A DNA stretch of 39,411 nt from a virus: IMG/VR virus record IMGVR_UViG_3300042332_000401, positions 1-39,411 of that record; one strand, 5' to 3'. A program made the position numbers and the translations under genes. Each line of letters begins with the position of its first letter. Position 1 is the first letter of the stretch. This document shows positions 1 through 6,324 of the stretch, in pieces. The notes below the pieces were generated by a model. That model searched no databases. It had not been told where the DNA came from and saw only the letters and a program-made list of their open reading frames with translations.

Positions 1-127
1 AGGAACGCCGCGCCTTCGGCCTTCGCGAACTGCTCGGTGGCCTCGGCGCGAACCTCGGCCTCCATGTTGAAGGCGGCGTCTTCGAGCATCTGATTGGTGA
101 TGTCCACGAGCGCATACATCTCGTGCG
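1..127. repeat. Left copy of 127-bp terminal direct repeat (contig circularisation overlap)
   Basis: Bases 1–127 match 39285–39411 exactly, in the same orientation. The reading frame of the major capsid gene passes from one end to the other without a break when the two copies are merged. The repeat lies inside a coding gene, and 127 is a k-mer length commonly used by assemblers, so this is most simply the overlap left when a circular or circularly permuted genome is assembled. It is probably not a physical terminal repeat. Confidence 0.97.
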
Positions 128-776
128 TCGGGATCTCATCCATGCCGTAGGTCAGGCCGGTGGTCTCGGAGCGCGTGCCCTGCTCCTGCACCCACTGCGC
201 CGAGAACGTGCCGGTGCGCTTCGGCAGCTGGATCGCCTTCTGCGTGGTCTGGCGCGTGCGCGCGACAGCGCGGAACGGCGTGACTTCGACCACACCCTTG
301 ATGATCTCGCGGACGTACTCGGTCGGCGCGAGATACCCGCCGAGCGTGTCGGGCGACAGCGAGAGCGACTTCATCTCGGCGGCGACGCCGTCGAGGCTCT
401 TGCGCTCGCTCTCCGACAGAGCGCCATCGCCGCGCGCGATCGAGCGCACGACAGCACGCATCCAGTCGTTCGCACGCGCCTTGACCTCGTCGGCCTCGGG
501 CGCGGACTTGCCCGAACCCAGGCGATTGAGCTTCGCGGCCAGATCGGCGGCGGTCTCGCTGGCGTTCTTCGCCGCGAGCTCGGCCTGGACAAGCTTCTGG
601 TTGAGGCTCTCGTACTTCGACAGCGAGGACTCGATCCGGTCGAGCTTGTCGCGCGTCACGACGTCGGCGCTGCCCTTCTTCTCGATCTCGGCCAGGCGCG
701 CGTCGTTGGTGGCCTTGAAGGCCTCGAAAGCGGAGCCGACAGCATCGACCGCGCCCTTCAGTTCGTTGAGTTCCAT
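1..776 (-). CDS. Major capsid protein, HK97 fold (N-terminal part; continues at 38795–39411)
   Basis: This is the first part of the shell-forming capsid protein. The start is ATG at 776–774, preceded by AAGGG, four bases after the protease stop. The N-terminal hundred or so residues are charged and helical (a coiled-coil delta/scaffold domain that the prohead protease normally removes). After them comes the typical HK97-fold entry, with LSPDTLGGYLAPTEYVREII, a proline-arginine rich strand region, then QLPKRTGTFSAQWVQEQ and DEIPTHEMYALVDITN. The reading frame runs off base 1 and is completed at the other end of the window. Merging the 127-bp overlap gives 421 residues, normal for HK97 capsid proteins that carry a delta domain. 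It directly follows the protease and portal genes, the standard HK97 order. Confidence 0.95.
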   Translation of the reverse strand, partial: MELNELKGAVDAVGSAFEAFKATNDARLAEIEKKGSADVVTRDKLDRIESSLSKYESLNQKLVQAELAAKNASETAADLAAKLNRLGSGKSAPEADEVKARANDWMRAVVRSIARGDGALSESERKSLDGVAAEMKSLSLSPDTLGGYLAPTEYVREIIKGVVEVTPFRAVARTRQTTQKAIQLPKRTGTFSAQWVQEQGTRSETTGLTYGMDEIPTHEMYALVDITNQMLEDAAFNMEAEVRAEATEQFAKAEGAAF

Positions 777-780
777 TGGA

Positions 781-1494
781 TTAGCCCTTCGTGGAGGAGA
801 GGATGGAAGCCGCGCGCTTGAGCGACGCGACCAAAGCCTCGACCTCGTCATCACGAGAGGCGTCGGCGTGATCATCACCTGCATCGCGCAGGTGACGACG
901 GACCATCGCGACGAGACTCTTGGCCTCCGCGATGGACATCTTGTGCTCGTCGCGCAGAGCGGCCTCCAGGCCGCGCGCGTCGAGAATGAGCGCGGGCGCG
1001 CTCTTGAGGTAGGCGAGCTTCGCGAGCGGATTCATCGGGTCATCGACCACCGAGACCTCGCGCAGATCGATTGCCTTGAGCCACCGCCTCGGTTCTCCGG
1101 TGCGGCCCGTGCCCATCTTCGACCCGCCGGCGGGGACGCGATAGCCGATCGACATGCCCTTGATGGCACCCTCGCGCAGCCGCGCGTAGGTCATCTTCCC
1201 TTCGTCGGTGTCGAGGCCGATGATGCGACCCTCGACATGCAGACCGTTCTGGTCCTCCGACATCTTCTCCCAGACGCCGACAGCGCCCTTGGAGCGGTCG
1301 TGGTTGTAATACATGGCGGGAAGCATTCCCTTCGCGCCCCACGACGCGAGGCTACGCGCCATCGCGCCAGGCGTGATCATGTCGCCGCCCTCGTCGATGT
1401 TGCCGTATACCGCGCCGTAGCCCGAGAACGAGCCCATCGGCTTGTCGGACGCGAACTTGAGTTCGAGCGCGATGCTCGCGACGCCGTTGCTCAT
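781..1494 (-). CDS. Prohead protease, HK97 family (peptidase U35)
   Basis: This is the maturation serine protease that is packaged in the prohead and trims the scaffold domain from the capsid protein before DNA entry. The 237 residues show the family landmarks: GYGAVYGNIDEGGDMITPGA near residues 25–44, YNHD with the likely catalytic His65, GMSIGY with Ser115 as nucleophile, and LREVSVVDDPMNP with Glu146 as the probable third residue. Residues after about 165 form a variable helical, charged tail. The start ATG at 1494 overlaps the portal stop as ATGA, indicating translational coupling. The gene sits between portal and capsid, as in HK97. Annotation is secure; only the catalytic residue assignment is by analogy. 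Confidence 0.95.
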   Translation of the reverse strand: MSNGVASIALELKFASDKPMGSFSGYGAVYGNIDEGGDMITPGAMARSLASWGAKGMLPAMYYNHDRSKGAVGVWEKMSEDQNGLHVEGRIIGLDTDEGKMTYARLREGAIKGMSIGYRVPAGGSKMGTGRTGEPRRWLKAIDLREVSVVDDPMNPLAKLAYLKSAPALILDARGLEAALRDEHKMSIAEAKSLVAMVRRHLRDAGDDHADASRDDEVEALVASLKRAASILSSTKG

Positions 1495-3083
1495 TCTCCG
1501 AGTTCCTCAATCCTGTCGGCGATCCTGTTCGCCCATGCGCGGCCAGCGTCGCCGCCCCAGAGATCCCATGCGATGCGTCCGTTCGACGGGAAGCCCGGTT
1601 CGCCCGGGCGGAAGCCCTCGGCTTCCTTGTCGATTTCGTGCCGCGCGAAGAAGCTCACCATCCGCATGATGGTGTCGCGCGGCAGACGGCGACCGTTCAC
1701 GATGTCACGCGCGCGAGCGATGCCGACAGCGGTGCCGCCGCGCCCGAACTCGTCGCGCCACGCAAGCGCTCTCCGCGCGTTCGCCGCCATCTCATCGGTC
1801 GGCTTCCACGGGTTCTTCTGCGCCGCGTCGTCCTCGACATCGACAGGCTGCGCGACATCCGCGTCAGAGCCCTGGCCGACCACCTCGCCCATGTTCAACG
1901 GGAACAGCGGCTTGTCGAGGCCATCGATCGGGTTCCAGCCGTCGTCCTCACGCGCCTCGTTGCGGGTCATCCAGCCGCCGCGAATCGCGCGGTCGTAGTA
2001 TTCGGCGCGGTCCTTGAGCGACCCGCGCAGAAGCTCCGACGTATCCATCGTAAAGCGATAGCCCGCGCTCCACTCCTCATCTGTGAGCAGCTGCGCGTTC
2101 AGCGCGCTGGTCATCGCCTTAATCTCGGGCTGGAGGGTGTAGCGGACATGCGCCGCGAAGAACGCCTCGGCGGATGCGAACGTCGGGGAGTTGTTGCCCG
2201 CGTGTCCGAGCATGATGCTGAAAACGCCCATCAGCCGCGCGATCTCTTCGATCTGGTGCTTGCGCGTCTCCAGGTGCTGCGCGTCAACGCCGGTCATCTG
2301 CGTGGGCGTGAACTTGAGCGCGCCGCTCGCGAGCACCGGCTTTCCAGTGTTCGCCGCCGAGCCATACATCGAGGCGATTGCCTCGCGCACTCGATCGCGC
2401 TGCTCCTGCGACGGATTGCCGTCGAGGGTGAAAAGGCCGGTCGTGCGGACGCCGTTTTTGTGCAGCGCCGCCTGGCTTCGCTCGCTCGCTTGCGCCAGCC
2501 CGAGCGCCTGGCGTCCGAGCAGCACCGGATCGAGCCCGCGTGCGCTGTCCCATGATGGCGAGCGAAGGTGGAAGACCTCGGAGCGCGAGAGCGTCAGTGT
2601 GCGATTGTTCTCAAACGAGATCGTATATTCCAGTTCCAGATCCTGCCGAACGGTGATCTGGACATTGTCGGGCTTGATCGGGATCAACTCGCGGATCTGC
2701 CCGTTGACCACGTTGCGCCACGACACCGCGCACCCGGTCGATGCCTTGTGCATCATCGTGGTGCGAACCCACTCGCTCGCGTCCTGCCACGCATTCGGCG
2801 AGCGCGCAAAGAGGTCGAACAGCGGATGGTCCGTCGCCGGTTCCATCCCACCATCGGTCGGGCGCATCAGCACGATGGGCAGCTGCGCGAGGCCGTCCGC
2901 AATGACCATGACGGCGCGGTAGAACGCGGGAACCTGTAGCGCCGTCGAGACGGTGACCGGCTCTCCGGTCCAGGATTGACTGTAGCCGAAGGCAGCATCG
3001 AGCCAGCCCTCGGTGAACTCGACCGCTTTCTTTTCGTCCCGGCCACGCAGCCGGTCGAGCCAATTCAACACGGCATCGCCCAC
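1491..3083 (-). CDS. Portal protein, HK97 family, with extra C-terminal RHEIDK/GGDAGRAW domain
   Basis: This would form the dodecameric DNA gate at the capsid vertex. Residues 1–430 match the HK97/SPP1 portal pattern: STALQVPAFYRAVMVIADGL, the LPIVLMR strand, the FHLRSPSWD region, and the HAGNNSPTFASAEAFFAAHV segment before the C-terminal helices. After an acidic, proline-containing linker comes a separate domain of about 100 residues (431–530) with LPRDTIMRMVSFFARHEIDK and GRIAWDLWGGDAGRAWANRI. I have seen this type of sequence in other phage head-module proteins, but its function is not known to me. The annotated start is GTG at 3083, overlapping the TerL end by 19 bases; another GTG at 3071 is possible. 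Portals of this family are usually about 400–430 residues, so the extension is clear. Confidence 0.94.
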   Translation of the reverse strand: MGDAVLNWLDRLRGRDEKKAVEFTEGWLDAAFGYSQSWTGEPVTVSTALQVPAFYRAVMVIADGLAQLPIVLMRPTDGGMEPATDHPLFDLFARSPNAWQDASEWVRTTMMHKASTGCAVSWRNVVNGQIRELIPIKPDNVQITVRQDLELEYTISFENNRTLTLSRSEVFHLRSPSWDSARGLDPVLLGRQALGLAQASERSQAALHKNGVRTTGLFTLDGNPSQEQRDRVREAIASMYGSAANTGKPVLASGALKFTPTQMTGVDAQHLETRKHQIEEIARLMGVFSIMLGHAGNNSPTFASAEAFFAAHVRYTLQPEIKAMTSALNAQLLTDEEWSAGYRFTMDTSELLRGSLKDRAEYYDRAIRGGWMTRNEAREDDGWNPIDGLDKPLFPLNMGEVVGQGSDADVAQPVDVEDDAAQKNPWKPTDEMAANARRALAWRDEFGRGGTAVGIARARDIVNGRRLPRDTIMRMVSFFARHEIDKEAEGFRPGEPGFPSNGRIAWDLWGGDAGRAWANRIADRIEELGE

Positions 3084-4714
3084 GCCGCCGCCGGTCCGGC
3101 GACGGTCGGATTGAGCGTCATCAAGTGAGCCGCGTTGAAGGATGCCATCAAAGGGTCGATCTTTCCGTATCCGCTAGCGGCGCGCTCGATCATCATCGCC
3201 GTCGAGGTCGCGCGGACTTTTGCGTTGCCGGCGCACCACGCCAGAAGGCGCGAGCCCGAGTGCTTCAGCGAGCCGTCCACCAGCTTTCGCTCGACGGTCT
3301 TCGCGGCGTTCATCAGCCGGATGCCCTGCGGAACACCGACCAAGAGTTTCGTATCTTCCGAGACGCCAATTTCGGCCAGCGCGTCCACCGCGCCGCCGAT
3401 GCCCGCAGGGTCCGCGCCGACCATCGCCAGGCATCCGGCGTCGAGAACCAAGCCGACATGCGCCTTGATCCATTCAAGGTCGCCAGGAAGACCATCGACC
3501 ACCGTCAGATCGCCGTCGCGCGCGAAGTCGCTATAGAGCGCCGCATTCGCCTTGCGCCGGTCCAGCCCCTCGGGGCTGATCAGCGCGTGCGCCCAGAGTA
3601 GCCAGCGGCGCGTGTCTCGTTCCCTCGCGATGACGGCGAATCCGAACAGATCGTCCAACCCGCCGCCGTCTATGCCGACCGTCGCCACCTCGGCGCGGTC
3701 GAGTAGCTCGTCCAGCGAGCGCGGCCCGCCGTTGCCTCGGCTCCAGAACTGCGCCCCGGCCCAACCATCGGACCGCAGCGCAACGCCGATCTGGACGTTG
3801 AGGTGCTGCGAGGCCCAGCGCCGTAGCTCGGCCTCGCTCGCTTCGCGCGCGGCCTCGTAGTCGGGGATCAGTCGCTCGACCGTGATCGATCGGCCGTTGT
3901 TGGGCGTGACGATGTGCCAGTTCGCCGGATCCTGCCAGTCCACCCCCTCGGGGAACTCGTAGAGCACCGGCAGCAGCGGCGCGCTCAGCGTGCCGTCGCG
4001 AACCTTGCGCGCCTTGCTCAATTCCGCCGCGAACACTCCAGCTGGCGGTCGTTCGGACTGGGTCGTGATCTGGACCAGGAAGCCCTCGGGCTGCGAGATC
4101 AGACCACCGCGAAGCTGGCCGATCACGCGATCTGCGTCGGGCGCTTCGGCGATGACGTGCGTCTCGTCCAGCAGGATGCCCGCCGGCTTCGTTCCGGTGA
4201 CGACCTTCGGGTCGAAGGACTTCACCTTCAGGAACGCCTTGGTTTGCCTATAAGAAATGCGCTTCAGGTGGCTCTGAACGTGAAACTTGGACGCCAGCAC
4301 CGGGTCCGCTTCGATCATGCCGACAGCCTGATTGAAGGCCAGATCGGCAATCTCCTGCGTCGGCGCGATGAGCAGAAACTCGGCGCGCGGTCGCTGGTTG
4401 ACGAGCAGCGCCGTGAGCATGATCGCGGAGCCGCAAGTCGTTTTGCTGTTCTTCTTCGGCACGAGGACGAAGGCTTCGCGGATCTGCCGCTGGCCGTTCA
4501 CCACCGACCCGAACAGCGCGCGAACGATGTCGCGTTGCCAGTCGCCCGCTGCCTCGCGCATCCTCGGCTGACCGGGAACGTCCGGCAGACGCAGCGCGTC
4601 GAATATGCCTGCCGCTCTTCTCGCGGCGTCCTGGTCGAGCGGGAGGTCTGGAACCAGGGACCGGCCCGACCGGAGCCGATCAGCCCAGTCGCGGCAGGAG
4701 GTATCCCAGGCCAT
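3065..4714 (-). CDS. terL: Terminase large subunit
   Basis: This is the packaging motor ATPase and genome-cutting nuclease that docks on the portal. With the start at ATG 4714, one base after the TerS stop, the protein has 549 residues; an upstream in-frame extension is open but would overlap TerS. The ATPase domain has a Walker A-like VPKKNSKT at 85–92, Walker B GILLDE at 179–184 and a coupling motif TTQS at 217–220. The RNase H-like nuclease domain has GIDGGGLDDL with Asp349, GADPAGIG with Asp435 and a likely third acidic residue in DPLMASFNAAH near the C-terminus. The sequence fits the Terminase_1 (HK97/phiC31-like) family. The neighbours (HNH, TerS, portal) agree with cos-type packaging. 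Confidence 0.96.
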   Translation of the reverse strand: MAWDTSCRDWADRLRSGRSLVPDLPLDQDAARRAAGIFDALRLPDVPGQPRMREAAGDWQRDIVRALFGSVVNGQRQIREAFVLVPKKNSKTTCGSAIMLTALLVNQRPRAEFLLIAPTQEIADLAFNQAVGMIEADPVLASKFHVQSHLKRISYRQTKAFLKVKSFDPKVVTGTKPAGILLDETHVIAEAPDADRVIGQLRGGLISQPEGFLVQITTQSERPPAGVFAAELSKARKVRDGTLSAPLLPVLYEFPEGVDWQDPANWHIVTPNNGRSITVERLIPDYEAAREASEAELRRWASQHLNVQIGVALRSDGWAGAQFWSRGNGGPRSLDELLDRAEVATVGIDGGGLDDLFGFAVIARERDTRRWLLWAHALISPEGLDRRKANAALYSDFARDGDLTVVDGLPGDLEWIKAHVGLVLDAGCLAMVGADPAGIGGAVDALAEIGVSEDTKLLVGVPQGIRLMNAAKTVERKLVDGSLKHSGSRLLAWCAGNAKVRATSTAMMIERAASGYGKIDPLMASFNAAHLMTLNPTVAGPAAAWAMPC

Positions 4715-4715
4715 G

Positions 4716-5006
4716 CTAGTTCGCGAGCAGCTGCTCCCAATCGGTGCCGCGCTCGGCGGTCGCCGCCATCTCTTCGGCTTGAGCCTTCTTCCCGGTCGCC
4801 TCGGCCCGAGCGTGGACGTAGGGCGCGGCGCATTGTGCCATCCGGTCGCGACGCGCCGCATCGGCGGTCGGATCGCGCATGACGGAGAGCATGTATTCGA
4901 GCGGCGACATGCCGACGAGCATGGCCTCGGTCAAAACGAGCTTCGCCGGGATCGCATCAACCTTGCGGGGACGGCCAGCGCCAGGACGGGGACCGCCCTT
5001 CGGCAT
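4716..5006 (-). CDS. terS: Terminase small subunit
   Basis: This is the probable DNA-recognition subunit of the terminase, which would choose the packaging site and recruit TerL. The 96 residues open with GGPRPGAGRPRKVD, a basic AT-hook-like start common in phage small terminases. A helical core follows (GMSPLEYMLSVMRDPTADAA and then RRDRMAQCAAPYVHARAE), and the C-terminus is charged. ATG at 5006 is preceded by GGAG at a good distance. The gene lies immediately upstream of terL with one base between them, and directly downstream of a non-coding segment that is the best candidate for its binding site. The family is recognised from sequence pattern and position; DNA binding is not shown. Confidence 0.88.
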   Translation of the reverse strand: MPKGGPRPGAGRPRKVDAIPAKLVLTEAMLVGMSPLEYMLSVMRDPTADAARRDRMAQCAAPYVHARAEATGKKAQAEEMAATAERGTDWEQLLAN

Positions 5007-5169
5007 GTTTTCTGCTCCAAAATGGCGTTTAAACGGGTGTTTCGGCCTGTTTGGGCCAGGAGTTAACTATTCAGAGGGGGCGGAAAAGTCTCTGGGTGGG
5101 CCCCTGTGCATTGCGCGTCCCCAAGCCCCTAACATTAACACCCCCTACCCCATAGGCAGGAAGGGCCCG
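5007..5169. promoter_or_regulatory. Candidate packaging (cos/TerS-binding) region with TTAAC motifs
   Basis: This is the only sizeable gap in the packaging operon, lying between the HNH nuclease and TerS. In otherwise GC-rich DNA it holds AT-rich TTAAC or TTAAAC motifs at 5029, 5063 and 5135, with two more just outside at 5170 and 5204. A 17-base imperfect direct repeat of the form TTAAACG-NNN-GTTTCGG occurs at 5029–5045 and 5170–5186. Between them are strings of G and C. Position beside terS and an HNH gene fits a cos or pac site, since HNH proteins of HK97-like phages take part in cos cutting. A promoter for terS may also lie here, but no convincing −35/−10 pair was found. Confidence 0.4.
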
Positions 5170-5505
5170 TTAAACGCCAGTTTCGGGTCGCTTTTCGCCG
5201 ATGTTAACGCTTGAGTGCCGCTTTGTTCTCGCCGACGCCGTCTTTCGGGCGTGGCACGGCGAGCACAGGGCTTGACCGTTCGCCGGGTCCGTCCTGGATC
5301 CGCCGTCTCGGATCTCGACGCGGTGGTCCGCGATCAGCCGCCGATCGAGCGCGCCGCATGACGAGCACATCCCGGCTGCACGACGCAGCACCTCTCGACT
5401 CCACGCCCGATGCTCGGCGCTGTCGTAGTAGGTATCTCGACCCTCGACCACCGTCGCCAGGGTCCGTCGCGCTTGGCCTCGTAAGGGCTGGCCCACCGTC
5501 TTCAT
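5170..5505 (-). CDS. HNH endonuclease, packaging-associated
   Basis: This is a small single-domain HNH (ββα-metal) nuclease of 111 residues. Visible motifs are the first zinc knuckle CSSC at 47–50, the catalytic DH pair at 60–61 followed by VEIRDGG, the Asn at 76, and the second knuckle CSPCH at 81–85 followed by ARKT. ATG at 5505 overlaps the stop of the preceding 25-codon ORF as ATGA. In HK97 and related phages an HNH protein encoded next to the terminase stimulates cos cleavage and is needed for packaging, and the position here suggests the same role. A homing-type endonuclease is the alternative, but it is neither free-standing nor inserted in another gene, which makes that less likely. 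Confidence 0.9.
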   Translation of the reverse strand: MKTVGQPLRGQARRTLATVVEGRDTYYDSAEHRAWSREVLRRAAGMCSSCGALDRRLIADHRVEIRDGGSRTDPANGQALCSPCHARKTASARTKRHSSVNIGEKRPETGV

Positions 5506-5579
5506 CGGCGCGGCTCGCGCATCATAGCCATTAGGCTAGGGTGTCGCCGCCGCAGGGTCAAGCCTACCGTCCTAGTCAT
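5502..5579 (-). CDS. 25-residue basic peptide ORF coupled on both sides by ATGA
   Basis: This very short ORF starts at ATG 5579 inside the stop of the DUF6456-like gene (ATGA) and ends at TGA 5502 inside the start of the HNH gene (ATGA). The predicted peptide begins MTRTVGLTLRRRHPS, ends MAMMREPRR, and is strongly basic. It fills the space between two genes exactly, in a phage that joins many genes this way. I recognise no family. It may be a real micropeptide, or only a translational bridge that carries ribosomes into the HNH start. Chance is possible because the ORF is so short. Confidence 0.45.
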   Translation of the reverse strand: MTRTVGLTLRRRHPSLMAMMREPRR

Positions 5580-6148
5580 CTCCACTCCGCCGCCAGGATG
5601 CCGAGCGCCTGGGCCAGCATGGCCGATGCCCTGCCCTCCCTGCACCGATGCGCCCGATCCCAGGCCGCGCAGGACATGCCGAGCCCGACGATCTCCACGA
5701 CGATCCCGTGGAGCGCCCCCGGCCCGCCGAGCAGCTGCGCCGCCTCGGCCAGCGCCCGTCCAGCCGCCACCCGTCGCTCGATGGCCGATGCTTGATCGCC
5801 GCCGCCCGACCGTGGCTCGATGCGCGTCGCTGAGGCCCCGGCCCGCCCGCTGATCTCGAACAGAGCCCGGAACCTCTCGCCCGCCGCCCGTTGCTCGCCG
5901 TCTATCGTGCCCGCCCGCTCCATGGCTGCCAGCGTGTCCACAACCCTCCATGGCCGGGACGGCCGGCCCTCGGCGTCGGTATACGCCCGACCCCCGCCCC
6001 GCTCGGTCCGCTCGGGCTCGGCCACCTCGATCCCGTGCTCGGCGTGCTGGGCACGCTCGCGCGTCGGCGGGATGACGGGATCGGCAGGATCGACGCCAGG
6101 GCGTTTTTTCCGACCGCTGGGGCGGAGTGTGCGGGCTTGGCTTGGCAT
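5576..6148 (-). CDS. DUF6456-like protein, probable DNA-binding regulator
   Basis: The product has 190 residues with start ATG 6148, chosen because AGGAAA lies eight bases upstream; a TTG start at 6172 would add eight residues. The N-terminal third is basic and disordered (PSGRKKRPG and arginine-rich stretches). The C-terminal half has the pattern AGERFRALFEIS, then ALAEAAQLLGGPGALHGIVVE, a V-GLGMSCAAWDRA helix and a final MLAQALGILAAEW helix. This resembles DUF6456 proteins of Alphaproteobacteria and their phages, whose C-terminal part looks like a helix-turn-helix region. It is the first gene of the packaging/late operon, which would fit a role in late transcription, but that is inference. 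The first ATG follows the GTTAC-repeat region. Confidence 0.6.
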   Translation of the reverse strand: MPSQARTLRPSGRKKRPGVDPADPVIPPTRERAQHAEHGIEVAEPERTERGGGRAYTDAEGRPSRPWRVVDTLAAMERAGTIDGEQRAAGERFRALFEISGRAGASATRIEPRSGGGDQASAIERRVAAGRALAEAAQLLGGPGALHGIVVEIVGLGMSCAAWDRAHRCREGRASAMLAQALGILAAEWR

Positions 6149-6319
6149 ATCCACGATTTCCTCGGATCTCAACTTATAAGTGCATTGGATTTTAGCGTTT
6201 CGTCGCGCATCAGCCGGTAACGGGTAACGGGTTCTAAAGAACCCCGTTACGTTACGTTACCGAACTGCTGCCTTTGCCCCCGGTAACAGGTTACCGGCCG
6301 TTACGTTACCGTTACCCTG
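6149..6319. other. Non-coding control region between primase-helicase and late operon
   Basis: This 171-base gap carries no plausible gene. Its left part holds the ribosome binding site of the DUF6456-like gene and the 8-base palindrome CTTATAAG (6173–6180). On the minus strand the latter contains TATAAG, a possible −10 element, although no good −35 lies 17 bases upstream. Its right part is filled by the GTTAC/GTAAC repeats described separately. A late promoter that needs an activator, a replication origin, or both, would fit the position between an early and a late gene block. Confidence 0.5.
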
Positions 6320-6324
6320 TTACC
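6216..6324. repeat. Cluster of eleven GTTAC/GTAAC pentamers (iteron-like; candidate origin or operator array)
   Basis: Within 109 bases the pentamer GTTAC occurs eight times on the plus strand (6246, 6251, 6256, 6290, 6300, 6305, 6311, 6319) and its complement GTAAC three times (6217, 6224, 6283). Several copies are in direct tandem. Two inverted repeats are built from them: 6218–6250, where GTAACGGGTTC pairs with GAACCCCGTTAC around TAAA with one bulged base, and 6280–6297, where CCGGTAAC and GTTACCGG flank AG. The last copy overlaps the stop codon of the primase-helicase. Arrays like this are typical of initiator-binding iterons at replication origins, or of multi-site operators. The binding protein is unknown. 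Confidence 0.75.

Noticed and set aside
1-127. The 127-bp end repeat as a physical direct terminal repeat of the virion DNA
   Set aside because: It lies inside the capsid gene, has a typical assembler k-mer length and creates no duplicated functional site.
160-1998. A 612-residue open frame on the plus strand across the capsid, protease and portal genes
   Set aside because: It is the mirror of strongly supported minus-strand genes in GC-rich DNA, has arginine/alanine/serine-rich low-quality sequence and no ribosome site.
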